This document shows, in pieces, positions 50,715 to 59,838 of a DNA stretch of 64,000 bases. The notes beneath the pieces were generated by a model. That model worked only from the letters and a program-made list of their open reading frames with translations. It had not been told where the DNA came from and searched no databases. The translations under genes were made by a program, and so were the position numbers. Source of the DNA: Amycolatopsis pittospori (GTDB lineage: Bacteria > Actinomycetota > Actinomycetes > Mycobacteriales > Pseudonocardiaceae); assembly GCF_013870525.1 (NCBI RefSeq), contig NZ_JACBXD010000019.1, positions 52,178-116,177 of the forward strand, read 5' to 3'. Every line of letters begins with the position of its first letter. The first letter of the stretch is position 1.

Positions 50715-51941
50715 GTGAGTCACCGTAGAGGAACCAAGAAGGCGGTCGCCGCCGCCGCTGCCGGTGCCGTGGGCCTTGCCGCCGCGGTACTCGTGGTCGG
50801 GGCACAGTCCAGTGTCGCCGATCCGATTTCGCTCCCGCTCAACTATCACTGCAACCTGCCGCTCGTGGGTTCGCAGTCGCTGAAGGTGGTGATCAACACC
50901 GATCTGCCGCTGTCGGTCGAGACCGGTCAGCCGACCGGCACGTTCGACATCAAGGCCGTCTCCACGATCAACGCGGACACGGTCAGCGGGCTCAACCTGA
51001 TCGGTGCCACGACGCTGGAAGGCCAGGCCATCGCGGCGGCGACCGTGGCGGCGCCGGGACTCAACCTCCCGGTCAAGGTCCCCAACGAGATCGCCAAGTC
51101 GAACATCCCCACCTCGGGCGAGATGACGGTCAACGCGGCGGGCAAGACGCCTTCGCTGACCTTCAACCAGCCCGGCGAGGCGAAGATCACCGTGGGTGAC
51201 CTGCAGCTGAAGGTCACTCCGCGCAAGGCCGACGGTTCGGTCACTGGGATCACCCCGGACGGCACGATCGACGCGCCGTGCACGCAGGATCCGGGCCAGA
51301 ACAACACCCTGGCCACGATCAAGATCGGTGGCGGTGGCGGCACCACCACGCCCACCACCACGCCGACCACGCCCACCACCACCCCGACGACGCCGACCAC
51401 TCCGACGACGCCGCCGACCACGACCCCCGGCGGTGGCGGGCTGAAGTACGCCTTCGGAATCAAGGGCCAGACCGCGCTGAAGGCGCTCGGCAGCACGGCG
51501 CCGATCAACGGCGCGTTCGACGCGGACGTGGACCTCGCGTCGAAGACCTTCACCGGCGACCTGAAGCTCGACCCGTCGAAGACCACGTTCAAGCTGTTCG
51601 GCTTCGTCGACGGCGCTTCGGACATCAAGGTCGAGCAGGTCGGCAAGCAGACCGGTGAGCTCGTCGGCACCGGGTTCAAGGCGCACATCAAGTTCAACGT
51701 GTTCCTGCCGAGCGTGCAGGTCTTCGGGATCCCCATCAGCAACGACCCGAAGTGCGGCACGGTCAGCCCGTCCACCAGCGAGATGACCACCGGTCCGGAC
51801 TTCGACCTGCTCAAGGGCGGGAAGCTGTCGGGTACCTACTCGCTGTCCGGGCTGCAGAACTGCGGTTCGTTCAACGACATGATCAGCATCTTCACCAAGA
51901 GTGAAGGCAACACGCTCGATCTGAACCTCACCAAGAAGTAG
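50715..51941 (+). CDS. Secreted two-domain protein with short Pro/Thr linker (DUF6801-like)
   Basis: A 408-residue exported paralogue of the protein at 28966. Signal peptide: AVAAAAAGAVGLAAAVLVVG, ending SSVADP. N-terminal domain (~35-205): LNYHCNLPLVGSQSLKVVIN, ending at DAPCTQDPGQNNTL. The linker is only ~30 residues of TPTT-type repeats, against ~150 in the paralogue. C-terminal domain (~240-408): KYAFGIKGQTALKALGSTAP, with Cys in DPKCGTVSPST and LQNCGSF, ending SEGNTLDLNLTKK. It is followed 64 bases later by a third paralogue without linker. Envelope location is clear; function is unknown. Confidence 0.82.
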   Translation: MSHRRGTKKAVAAAAAGAVGLAAAVLVVGAQSSVADPISLPLNYHCNLPLVGSQSLKVVINTDLPLSVETGQPTGTFDIKAVSTINADTVSGLNLIGATTLEGQAIAAATVAAPGLNLPVKVPNEIAKSNIPTSGEMTVNAAGKTPSLTFNQPGEAKITVGDLQLKVTPRKADGSVTGITPDGTIDAPCTQDPGQNNTLATIKIGGGGGTTTPTTTPTTPTTTPTTPTTPTTPPTTTPGGGGLKYAFGIKGQTALKALGSTAPINGAFDADVDLASKTFTGDLKLDPSKTTFKLFGFVDGASDIKVEQVGKQTGELVGTGFKAHIKFNVFLPSVQVFGIPISNDPKCGTVSPSTSEMTTGPDFDLLKGGKLSGTYSLSGLQNCGSFNDMISIFTKSEGNTLDLNLTKK

Positions 51942-52005
51942 CCAGGAAAGCCGGTCCCCGTCGCCTCGTGCGGCGGGGGCCGGCCCCGCGCACGGGAAGG
52001 CGACC

Positions 52006-53127
52006 ATGCCCCTCCGCATCACTGTCCGGATGCTGCTCGCGACGGGCGTCATCGTCCTGCTCACCGCGACCTGCCTGCTCTTCGTGGCGGTCCACGGTGC
52101 GGCGGCGGGCACCCCCGTCGACAAGAGACTCTCGTACACCTGCCCGTTCCCGCTGATCGGGCTGCAGAAGCTCGACGTCGCGATCAAGGCGGACTTCGAG
52201 GTCCCGACCGCGCCCGGCGGCACGCTCACCACGTCCGGTCTGACGATCACCGTCGCCGTGCCGGACAAGGCGGCGCGGGGACTCAACCTCGTCGGCGCCG
52301 CCACCATCGAAGGCACCGCCGCGGCGGGCGTGACCCTGGTCAACGGTGACGCGAACCCGTTGCCCGTCCGCATTCCGCTGAACGTGGCGAAGACCGACAT
52401 CCCGCAGACGGGCGGTTTCAGCCCGGTGGCGACCGGATCCGTTCCCACGGTGACGTTGGCGAAACCGGGCAAGACCACGCTGACGGTCGGCGACTTCACC
52501 ACCCGGCTCACACCGAAGAAGGCCGACGGCTCGTTCACCGGCCTCGGTTCGTTCACTTCGGACTGCACCCTCGATCCGGGCCAGGACCCGGTCCTGCTGT
52601 CCTTCGACCTCGGCGACAAACCGGCGGGGCATCGGTACACGGTCGCCGGGAAGACGACCGTGAAGGCGCTGACCGCGTCCGCGCCGCTCGCCGGCGGTTT
52701 CGACCTGAGCCCCACCGCCGCCACCGTCTTCACCGGGGGCCCGGTGTTCGACAAGGCGCACACCGACTTCCGGCTGTTCGGCTTCGTACCGGGTTCGGCC
52801 GATCTCGAGTTCGTCGCCGACGGACCACAAGGCGGCGACCTGACCGGCACGGGATTCGTCGCCCGGCCCCGGTTCACCACCGTCCTCCCGCTCGTGACGC
52901 TCGTCGGCATGCCGGTCAGCAGCGGGCCCGCGTGCAGGACGTCGAGCCCGTCGACGGCGGAACTGCGCACCGGTGACGGCTTCACGATGGCCGGCGGCGG
53001 CACGCTCACCGGTACCTACTCGCTCGCGCCCCTCACCGGATGCGGCGCGTTCACCCCTTACCTGAGCACGTTCGTCCAAGGCGACGGCAATACGTTCGAT
53101 CTCGTGCTGACGCCGCGCAAGGTCTGA
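52006..53127 (+). CDS. Secreted two-domain protein without linker (DUF6801-like)
   Basis: A 373-residue exported protein: N-terminal hydrophobic segment (VRMLLATGVIVLLTATCLLF), then the first domain (YTCPFPLIGLQKLDVAIKAD onward, closing DCTLDPGQDP) joined almost directly to the second (HRYTVAGKTTVKALTASAPL), with Cys in GPACRTSSPST and LTGCGAFTPYL and the ending GDGNTFDLVLTPRKV. Compared with its paralogues it has lost the Pro/Thr linker, so the two domains are adjacent; this shows the linker is dispensable. It lies 64 bp after the preceding paralogue and is probably co-transcribed. A composite palindrome element follows 14 bases after the stop. Confidence 0.8.
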   Translation: MPLRITVRMLLATGVIVLLTATCLLFVAVHGAAAGTPVDKRLSYTCPFPLIGLQKLDVAIKADFEVPTAPGGTLTTSGLTITVAVPDKAARGLNLVGAATIEGTAAAGVTLVNGDANPLPVRIPLNVAKTDIPQTGGFSPVATGSVPTVTLAKPGKTTLTVGDFTTRLTPKKADGSFTGLGSFTSDCTLDPGQDPVLLSFDLGDKPAGHRYTVAGKTTVKALTASAPLAGGFDLSPTAATVFTGGPVFDKAHTDFRLFGFVPGSADLEFVADGPQGGDLTGTGFVARPRFTTVLPLVTLVGMPVSSGPACRTSSPSTAELRTGDGFTMAGGGTLTGTYSLAPLTGCGAFTPYLSTFVQGDGNTFDLVLTPRKV

Positions 53128-53201
53128 GCCAGGTCACCGTGGTCGTGAGTGGCGATTCGGGTTATTGAGGGGTAAGGCAAAGGTGTCGTGTCGGGTGCCG
53201 A

Positions 53202-53256
53202 GTCCGTGAAGGCCTCCTTGAGGGACTCTGGGTCCCTCAAGGAGGCCTTCACGGAC
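53202..53256. repeat. 24-bp perfect palindrome, family C
   Basis: Arms 53202-53225 and 53233-53256 (core GTGAAGGCCTCCTTGAGGGA) are perfect reverse complements with a 7-base loop. It lies inside the composite element and shares no core sequence with families A, B or D. Confidence 0.8.
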
Positions 53257-53352
53257 CGGTGATCAGCGGGGTGAAGGGGACTTTCCGCTCGTACAGTGAG
53301 GGGAAAGGCTCCTTCGGCGCGGGTCTTGTGGTCCTCGTGGGCGGCGGAGTCC

Positions 53353-53415
53353 CGGGTGTTGCGAAAGCCACTTTCGCAACGTTGAAGGTTGCGAAAGTGG
53401 CTTTCGCAACACCCG
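53353..53415. repeat. 28-bp palindrome containing the 53-bp family B repeat
   Basis: Arms 53353-53380 and 53388-53415 pair perfectly around GTTGAAG. The inner 53 bases (53358-53410) are the exact reverse complement of 26716-26768. Here the stem is five base pairs longer (CGGGT/ACCCG). Confidence 0.85.
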
Positions 53416-53499
53416 AGGTCGGCGTGCGGGCGACCGGCAGAACACGCCACCTTCGCCTTTCTGCTCAATAGAACCCGAATCGCCACTCACGACCCAGGT

Positions 53500-53604
53500 G
53501 ACGCCTGTTCCACCACCACACCAGTAGTCGGGCCGCCGACGGGTTCGGTTCCCGGCGGCGGTAATCTCCTCCGCGACATCTTCTGGACGCCTGTTCCACC
53601 ACCA
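53500..53604. repeat. 19-bp perfect direct repeat pair upstream of copA
   Basis: GACGCCTGTTCCACCACCA occurs at 53500-53518 and again at 53586-53604, 86 bases apart, ending 31 bases before the copA start. The intervening 67 bases show no ORF. The pair could be twin regulator sites or the scar of a small duplication or insertion. Confidence 0.6.
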
Positions 53605-53635
53605 AGGAACGATCGATCCAGGGGAGTGCCGCGAG

Positions 53636-55882
53636 ATGACGACTTCTGCGCCGACGGCCGACGAGGCCGCGGCCGTCCGCACGGTGGAACTGACCGTGTC
53701 GGGGATGACCTGCGCCGCCTGTTCGGCGCGGGTGGAACGCACACTGAACAAACTGGACGGTGTCCGCGCGTCGGTGAACTACGCGACCGAGCGCGCCACC
53801 GTGCAGGTCCCCGGGGCGCTGGCCGACGACGTGCTCATCGAACGCGTCCGCAAATCCGGTTACACGGCGGAGATCCGCGGCGAAGAGGGTCCGGACACCG
53901 GGTTCGCGCGGGTCCGCGATCTCCGCCGCCGCATGGTCGTGGCCGCGCTGCTGGCGATCCCGCTGGGGAACCTCTCGATCACCCTCGCGCTGGTGCCGCG
54001 GCTGCGGTTCCCCGGCTGGGAACTACTGTGCCTGGCGCTGGCCGTCCCGGTGGTGTTCTGGTCCGCGCTGCCGTTCCACCGGGCCACCCTGCGGAATCTC
54101 CGGCATCGTTCGTCCAGTATGGACACACTGGTGTCGCTGGGAGTGCTGGCGTCGTTCGCGTGGTCGGCCTGGGCGGCGTTCGGCGGCGGCGCCGAACCGG
54201 GGTACTGGATCGGTTTCGGTCCGACGGCGGCCGGCGCGGACGCGATCTACCTCGACGTCGCCGCCGGTGTGACCACGTTCCTGCTGGCGGGCCGGTACTT
54301 CGAGAGCCGGTCCCGGCGAAGTGCGGCCGGGCTGCTGGCCGCGTTGGACGCCTTGGCTGCCAAGGATGTCCGGGTACTGCGAGACGGCGCCGAGCGGATG
54401 GTCCCGATCGGTGAGCTGACGGTCGGCGACCTGTTCGTGGTGAAGCCGGGGGAGTCGATCGCGGCCGACGGCGTCGTCGAAAGTGGACTGTCCACTGTGG
54501 ATGTCAGTGCGGTGACCGGTGAGCCGGTCCCCGCGGAGACCGGCGAGGGAGACCGCGTCGTCGGTGCCTCGGTGAACCGGGACGGCAGGCTGATCGTGCG
54601 GGCGACCGCGGTCGGCGCATATACCCAGCTCGCCCAGATGACGGCGCTGGCGGAACGCGCGCAGGCCCGCAAGGCGGCCGTGCAACGCCTGGTGGACCGG
54701 ATCTGCGCGGTGTTCGTCCCGGTCGTACTGGGCGTGGCCGTGCTGACCCTGGCGATCTGGCTGTTCAGCGGTGCGCCCGCGCGCGAAGGTTTCGCCGCGG
54801 CGGTCGCCGTCCTCATCATCGCCTGCCCGTGCGCCCTCGGGTTGGCGACGCCGACGGCGCTGATGGCGGGCGTCGGCCGGGGCGCGCAACTGGGCATCCT
54901 CATCAAGGGGCCCGACGCGCTCGAAGCGAGCCGCAAGGTGGACACCGTCGTGCTGGACAAGACCGGCACCGTCACCACCGGCAAGATGTCCATGATCGCG
55001 TGCCGTCCCGCCGACGGCTTCACCGTCCCGGAGGTACTGCGGTTCGCCGGCGCTGTCGAGACCGGTTCCGAGCACGCGATCGCGGCGGCCGTCGTGACCG
55101 CGGCGCGGGCTGAGTTGCCCGATCTGCCGCCGGTGAACGACTTCGGCGCGCTGCCCGGGCTCGGTGCGCGAGGCACCGTCGAGGGCCACGAGGTCCTGGT
55201 CGGCAACGCACGGCTGTTCGCCGATCGCGAGATCGGAGTCCCGGACGACTTCGCCGCCGCCGCACAAGACGGTGCGACGGCGATCCTGGTCGCGGTGGAC
55301 GGCCGGGTCGCCGGGCAGCTGGCGATCCGCGACGTCGTGAAGCCGTCCGCGCGGGCCGCCGTCGACGCCCTGCACGCGCTCGGCCTGCGGACCGTCCTCC
55401 TGACCGGCGACAACGAGGCCGCCGCCCGCGTGGTCGCGGACGAGGTCGGCATCCCCGACGTCCGGGCCGGGGTCCTGCCCGCCGAGAAGGCCGCGGTCGT
55501 CGAGGAACTGCGGGCCGGGGGAGCGCGGGTCGCGATGGTCGGCGACGGGATCAACGACGGTCCGGCGCTGGCCACCGCGGATCTCGGGATGGCGATGGCC
55601 CAGGGCAGCGACATCGCACTGCGCTCGGCCGACGTCGTGCTGGTCCGCGAGGATCTGCGCGTCGTCCCCGACGCCATCCGGCTGGCCGACCGCACGCTGC
55701 GGATCATCCGCGGGAATCTGGCGTGGGCGTTCGGTTACAACGTCGCCGCGATCCCGCTGGCCGCGTTCGGGCTGCTGAACCCGCTGATCGCCGGTGCCGC
55801 GATGTCGCTGTCGTCCGTCCTCGTGGTGTCCAACAGTCTCCGTCTGAAGGATTTCGGCCGGTCCGACCGACGCGCTGCGTGA
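53636..55882 (+). CDS. copA: Copper-transporting P1B-type ATPase
   Basis: A 748-residue heavy-metal ATPase. The N-terminal HMA domain has GMTCAACSARVER with the metal-binding Cys26/Cys29. Membrane helices precede and follow the actuator domain (VTGEPVPAETGEGD). The sixth helix carries the ion motif CPC (Cys397-Pro-Cys399 in IIACPCALGLATPT). The phosphorylated Asp441 is in LDKTGTVTTGK. The nucleotide domain has EHAIAAAVV, the SEHA-type variant, and the hinge is GDGINDGPALATADLG. HMA CxxC plus CPC is the pattern of Cu(I) exporters (CopA), which protect the cytosol from copper. No CsoR or CopZ gene is adjacent. A perfect 19-bp direct repeat lies just upstream. Confidence 0.93.
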   Translation: MTTSAPTADEAAAVRTVELTVSGMTCAACSARVERTLNKLDGVRASVNYATERATVQVPGALADDVLIERVRKSGYTAEIRGEEGPDTGFARVRDLRRRMVVAALLAIPLGNLSITLALVPRLRFPGWELLCLALAVPVVFWSALPFHRATLRNLRHRSSSMDTLVSLGVLASFAWSAWAAFGGGAEPGYWIGFGPTAAGADAIYLDVAAGVTTFLLAGRYFESRSRRSAAGLLAALDALAAKDVRVLRDGAERMVPIGELTVGDLFVVKPGESIAADGVVESGLSTVDVSAVTGEPVPAETGEGDRVVGASVNRDGRLIVRATAVGAYTQLAQMTALAERAQARKAAVQRLVDRICAVFVPVVLGVAVLTLAIWLFSGAPAREGFAAAVAVLIIACPCALGLATPTALMAGVGRGAQLGILIKGPDALEASRKVDTVVLDKTGTVTTGKMSMIACRPADGFTVPEVLRFAGAVETGSEHAIAAAVVTAARAELPDLPPVNDFGALPGLGARGTVEGHEVLVGNARLFADREIGVPDDFAAAAQDGATAILVAVDGRVAGQLAIRDVVKPSARAAVDALHALGLRTVLLTGDNEAAARVVADEVGIPDVRAGVLPAEKAAVVEELRAGGARVAMVGDGINDGPALATADLGMAMAQGSDIALRSADVVLVREDLRVVPDAIRLADRTLRIIRGNLAWAFGYNVAAIPLAAFGLLNPLIAGAAMSLSSVLVVSNSLRLKDFGRSDRRAA

Positions 55883-55928
55883 CACTTCCGGGTGGTTTTG
55901 TACCATCGCCCCGGACAAGGGGGCCTTC

Positions 55929-57812
55929 GTGAAGCCGTTGAACACCGGCGAACCCACCGGCGTGGGGCGTTACCGGGTGTTCGCCGCGCTCGGTGAGGGC
56001 GGGATGGGCCGGGTGCTGCTCGGGATCTCGTCCGACGGCCGCCTGGTCGCGATCAAGCAGGTCCACCCGGGGTTCGCGCACGACCCCGGCTTCCGCGAGC
56101 GGTTCCGGCGCGAGGTCGAGACGTCGCGCCTGGTCTCCGGCGCGTACACCGCACCGGTCATGGACGCCGACCCGCACGCGCCGACACCGTGGCTGGCCTC
56201 GGTGTTCGTGCCCGGACCGTCGCTGTCCGAGGCCGTCGCCACCGGCGGGCCACTGCCGTTCGGGTCGATCCGGCACCTCGCCGCGGGGCTCGCGTTGGCG
56301 CTGGGCGACATCCACCGCGCCGGGCTGATCCACCGCGACCTGAAGCCGAGCAACGTCATCCTCGCCGGAGACGGCCCCCGGGTGATCGACTTCGGTATCG
56401 CCCGCGCCGTCGAAGGCGACTCGGAGCTCACGCACACCGGCGCCGTCATCGGCTCGCCCGGATTCATGTCGCCGGAGCAGGCCGAGGGCAAGCCGCTGAC
56501 CTCGGCAAGCGACATGTTCTCCTTCGGCGCGTTGCTGGTGATGGCCGCGACCGGGACGAACCCGTTCACCGGATCGTCCACTCCGCACACCTTGTACAAC
56601 GTCGTGCACGTCCAACCGGATCTGCGGCAGCTGGCCCCGGAACTCCGGCGGATCGTCGAGCCGTGCCTGGCGAAGAATCCGGCGGACCGGCCGTCCCCGG
56701 CCTGGGTGCTGGAGCAGCTGGGGCCGATCCCGCCGATGCCGAGCCCGTGGCCGCCGATCGTGCCGCATCTCATCGACAAGCAGCAGGCCGAGGTCGGGCG
56801 GTTGCTGAATCCGCCGGCGAAGCGGTCGAAGCGCGGCCTGTACGCCGGGCTCGCCGCGGCCGCGGTGGTGCTGCTCGCCGGTGGCGTCGTCCTCGCGGTC
56901 TCGGTGAACAAGGAGGATCCGCCTCCGGCCGCCGTCGCCGCGCCGAGCACGTCCCCGCCTCCGGACGTCCCCGTCACCACCCCGGTCAACCCGGATCCAC
57001 TCGGCCCGGACAACCTGCGCAAGGTGGATCTGTGCAAGGTCCTCGAAGGACGCGCCGTTCCCGGGTTCGGCAAACTGACCAAGAAGATCGACATCCATTT
57101 CGACTCGTGCACGTACGAGTCGCCCTCGGGCAAGTGGCTCGATCTCGGCGTCGGCGGCGACGTGATCCAAGGCGAGCCCGGTGACAACATCGAAGGGCTT
57201 CCGTCGAACATCAAGGGCTCCAGCGACTCTTGCGAGGTGGCCGTCGCCGTCACTGGGCTGCGGAACACCGCCCTCGCCGCGAAAGTCAACTCGCTGTCCT
57301 CAAAGGACGAAGCCTGTTCGGTGGTGAAGGCGGCCCTCGCCGACGCGGTCAAGCGCATCCGGGCCGGCGGCTTCGACCGCGACCTTCCGGCGGGCACACT
57401 GGCCCTGCTGGATCCGTGCGCGTTGGTCGGCCCGGTGACCGCGGACCGGCTGATCGGCCCGGTGGCCGAAACGATCCGCGAGCACCTGCACCAATGCCGC
57501 TACGACGCGGCGGGCGGCCTTCGGGTGGACCTCGTGCGCGGGTACCCGCCCACTCAGTCGAAGGACGCGTACTACACCAAGACCGCCACGCTGGACCTCG
57601 GTGGCACCAAGGTCTACCTGGCCGCGGTGGACGACGGCATCGCCCGATCGCATTGTTCGCTGACCTGGCAGCACCGGTCCGTCAGCGAGCGTGACGGGGA
57701 GAACGTGGAGCTGATGTTCAGCACCAGCGGCACGAAGCTGACCGCCGACCAGGCCTGCGAGAAGGCGAAGGCCTTCGCCGAGGTGCTGCTGCCGAAACTC
57801 CCGAAACCCTAG
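55929..57812 (+). CDS. Transmembrane Ser/Thr protein kinase with extracellular Cys-rich sensor (copy 1)
   Basis: A 627-residue PknB-type kinase from GTG 55929. Kinase domain ~14-270: glycine loop LGEGGMGRVLLG, Lys43 in VAIKQV, catalytic HRDLKPSN (Asp137), DFGIAR, and the activation segment ending in GSPGFMSPEQA. A juxtamembrane region and one membrane helix (LYAGLAAAAVVLLAGGVVLA, ~305-327) lead to an external domain of ~300 residues. That domain has two repeats opening DLCKVLEGR and DPCALVGPV and paired Cys residues, resembling the DUF3558-like modules of actinobacterial lipoproteins. It should phosphorylate intracellular proteins on sensing an envelope signal. It lies nine bases upstream of a close paralogue, so the two probably form one transcript. 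Confidence 0.92.
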   Translation: MKPLNTGEPTGVGRYRVFAALGEGGMGRVLLGISSDGRLVAIKQVHPGFAHDPGFRERFRREVETSRLVSGAYTAPVMDADPHAPTPWLASVFVPGPSLSEAVATGGPLPFGSIRHLAAGLALALGDIHRAGLIHRDLKPSNVILAGDGPRVIDFGIARAVEGDSELTHTGAVIGSPGFMSPEQAEGKPLTSASDMFSFGALLVMAATGTNPFTGSSTPHTLYNVVHVQPDLRQLAPELRRIVEPCLAKNPADRPSPAWVLEQLGPIPPMPSPWPPIVPHLIDKQQAEVGRLLNPPAKRSKRGLYAGLAAAAVVLLAGGVVLAVSVNKEDPPPAAVAAPSTSPPPDVPVTTPVNPDPLGPDNLRKVDLCKVLEGRAVPGFGKLTKKIDIHFDSCTYESPSGKWLDLGVGGDVIQGEPGDNIEGLPSNIKGSSDSCEVAVAVTGLRNTALAAKVNSLSSKDEACSVVKAALADAVKRIRAGGFDRDLPAGTLALLDPCALVGPVTADRLIGPVAETIREHLHQCRYDAAGGLRVDLVRGYPPTQSKDAYYTKTATLDLGGTKVYLAAVDDGIARSHCSLTWQHRSVSERDGENVELMFSTSGTKLTADQACEKAKAFAEVLLPKLPKP

Positions 57813-57821
57813 GGCTGATCA

Positions 57822-59666
57822 GTGAAACCGTTGAATCCCGGCGAACCCCGGCAGGTCGGCCGCTACCGGATCATCGCCGAGATCGGCGAAGGCGGTATGG
57901 GCCGTGTCGTGCTGGGCCTGGCCCCGGACGGCAGGCTCGTCGCGCTCAAGCAGTTGCACGCCCAGTTCGCGCACGATCCCCGGTTCCGTGAGCGGTTCCG
58001 TCGCGAGGTCGCCACCTCGCGCCTGGTTTCCGGCGCCTACACGGCGGCCGTCATGGACGCCGACGCCGAAGCGGAAACCCCTTGGCTCGCCTCGGTCTTC
58101 GTCACCGGACCGTCCCTGAAAGAAGCGGTGGACGCGGCCGGGCCGCTGCCCGTCGAGTCGGTGCGGCTATTGGCGTCGGCGCTCGCCGCGGCGCTCACCG
58201 AGATCCACCGTGCCGGGCTGATCCACCGGGATCTCAAGCCCAGCAACATCATCCTTACGAGTGACGGCCCCCGAGTCATCGACTTCGGCATCGCGCGCGT
58301 GGCCGAAGACGCCCAGGACCTCACCGGCACGGGCGCGATCATCGGGTCGCCCGCGTTCATGTCCCCGGAACAGGCCGGCACCGGGCAGGTCACCGGGGCG
58401 AGCGACGTGTTCGCCCTCGGCGCGATCCTGGTCATGGCGGCGACCGGACGCGGCCCGTTCACCGGACCGACAGCGCCCCAAACGCTGTATAACGTCGTGC
58501 ACGGCACCGCGGATCTCAGCGACGTCCCAGAGGAGATCCGGCGGCTCGCCGAGCCGTGCCTGGCCAAGGACCCCGCGAGGCGCCCGACACCGGAACAGAT
58601 CCTGAACCACCTCGGCCCGGTGCCGCCGGGGGTGGCTCCGTGGCCGCCCGCGGTGCACGCGCGGATCCGGCAGCAGGACGCCGAGGTGCGTTCGGTGCTG
58701 GCCCTGCCGCTGCCGGTCTGGCGGCCGCCGCCCAAGAAGATGGCGCCGCGGACCAAGAAGATCCTGTTCGGCTCGCTCGCCGCGGTCGTCCTGCTGTTGG
58801 TCAGCGGGATCGTGGCGCTCGGCCTCTCCATCGCCGAGTACGCCAAGCCCGAGGATCCCGGAGTGGCGTCGCTCGCGGTGACCGAGGCTGTCAGTCCGGA
58901 GCGGCTGAGGCTGACCGACCCCTGCAAGGTGCTCGCCGGCCGCTTCGTGAAGGAATCCGGCACGCTGAAACCGGAATCGGGGTCACTCCATCCGGCTCGC
59001 TGCAAGTACACCGGCCTCAACGGCGTCACCTTCAACCTGCAGCTGGGCGAGAGTGTGACCGTGAGCGGTCTCGAGCGGACGGACCGCACCGCCGAGGGAC
59101 TTCCCCTGCTGCGCAGCACGATCAGCGGAGGCTGCGACTCGGTGGTCCAGCTGCCGGCGGAGCGGCGGTTCGGCATCGTCGTCTCCCGTTCGGGCAAGGA
59201 AGGCGACCCCTGCAAGTCCGCCGACGACATGCTCACCGCCGCCCTCGCGCGCCTGCGTACGCACGAGGTCGATCGCGCCGGCGACCCGGCGAGCATCCTC
59301 CCGCTCGACCCGTGTGCCGTCGCGGATCCCGCCGTCGTCGGCAAGAACATCGCCAACGCGGAGTCGGCGCCGCGCACGCTGCGGATCTGCGAGTGGCAGG
59401 GTGGTGGGAACACGCTGACCGTCGAACTGAACCTCGGTGCGTACGTGGCCGACGGGTCGCCGGTGGACCTCGGCAATGGTGTCACCGGCGACCTGCGCGG
59501 TGCCGGGACCACGAAGTGCACCGTGCATTGGCAGCATCGACCGCTCCCGAACCGTGAAGCCGAACACGTCACCGTCATGATGCTCGGTAGGGAGGGGAGC
59601 GGAAGCTCGTGCGACCCGGCGAAGGAGATCGCCGCGTCCATCGTCCCGAAGCTGCCGAAGCCGTGA
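57822..59666 (+). CDS. Transmembrane Ser/Thr protein kinase with extracellular Cys-rich sensor (copy 2)
   Basis: A 614-residue paralogue of the preceding kinase, from GTG 57822. The kinase domain is nearly superimposable: IGEGGMGRVVLG, Lys43 in VALKQL, HRDLKPSN with Asp137, DFGIAR and GSPAFMSPEQA. One membrane helix lies at ~312-335 (FGSLAAVVLLLVSGIVALGL). The external part again has two modules (TDPCKVLAGRFV; LDPCAVADPAVV) with Cys pairs (HPARCKYTG, GGCDSV, RICEWQ, KCTVHWQHR). The kinase halves are much more alike than the sensors, so the pair probably reads different signals into overlapping targets. Two tRNA genes follow 100 bases later. Confidence 0.92.
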   Translation: MKPLNPGEPRQVGRYRIIAEIGEGGMGRVVLGLAPDGRLVALKQLHAQFAHDPRFRERFRREVATSRLVSGAYTAAVMDADAEAETPWLASVFVTGPSLKEAVDAAGPLPVESVRLLASALAAALTEIHRAGLIHRDLKPSNIILTSDGPRVIDFGIARVAEDAQDLTGTGAIIGSPAFMSPEQAGTGQVTGASDVFALGAILVMAATGRGPFTGPTAPQTLYNVVHGTADLSDVPEEIRRLAEPCLAKDPARRPTPEQILNHLGPVPPGVAPWPPAVHARIRQQDAEVRSVLALPLPVWRPPPKKMAPRTKKILFGSLAAVVLLLVSGIVALGLSIAEYAKPEDPGVASLAVTEAVSPERLRLTDPCKVLAGRFVKESGTLKPESGSLHPARCKYTGLNGVTFNLQLGESVTVSGLERTDRTAEGLPLLRSTISGGCDSVVQLPAERRFGIVVSRSGKEGDPCKSADDMLTAALARLRTHEVDRAGDPASILPLDPCAVADPAVVGKNIANAESAPRTLRICEWQGGGNTLTVELNLGAYVADGSPVDLGNGVTGDLRGAGTTKCTVHWQHRPLPNREAEHVTVMMLGREGSGSSCDPAKEIAASIVPKLPKP

Positions 59667-59766
59667 ATCCGCCTGCTCGCGCGGGGATTCGATCTCGAAG
59701 GGGATCCCCTGTGCGGGCCCGAAAACCGGTCCGCTAAGCTAGCTTCAGTACGAACAACTACACAAC

Positions 59767-59838
59767 GCGCGTTTAGCTCAGCGGGAGAGCGCTTCCCTGA
59801 CACGGAAGAGGTCACTGGTTCAATCCCAGTATCGCGCA
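59767..59838 (+). tRNA. tRNA-Val (anticodon GAC)
   Basis: A 72-base cloverleaf with 3' CCA encoded at 59839-59841. D arm: AGCTCAGCGGGAGAGCG. Anticodon loop CTGACAC between CTTCC and GGAAG, giving GAC. T arm ACTGG/CCAGT with TTCAATC. The acceptor stem GCGCGTT/ATCGCGC has a T-T mismatch at pair 6-67, where the usual gene has A. Confidence 0.93.

Larger units (their letters stand above)
53142..53493. repeat. Composite element: family-A palindrome split open around three inner palindromes
   Basis: The outer arms 53142-53163 and 53472-53493 are the same 22-base arms that form the compact palindrome at 11921, here 308 bases apart. Pairing continues inward (ATTGAG/CTCAAT, then 53170-53191 against 53442-53463 at 17 of 22). 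Inside lie three further palindromes, each with a 7-base loop: 53202-53256 (24-bp perfect), 53273-53315 (15 of 18) and 53353-53415 (28-bp perfect). No ORF or transposase is present. The element follows a gene end by 14 bases. Confidence 0.75.

Noticed and set aside
53142..53493. Insertion sequence or MITE with a transposase
   Set aside because: No open frame with transposase motifs and no clear target-site duplication at the ends; kept as a repeat of unknown mobility.
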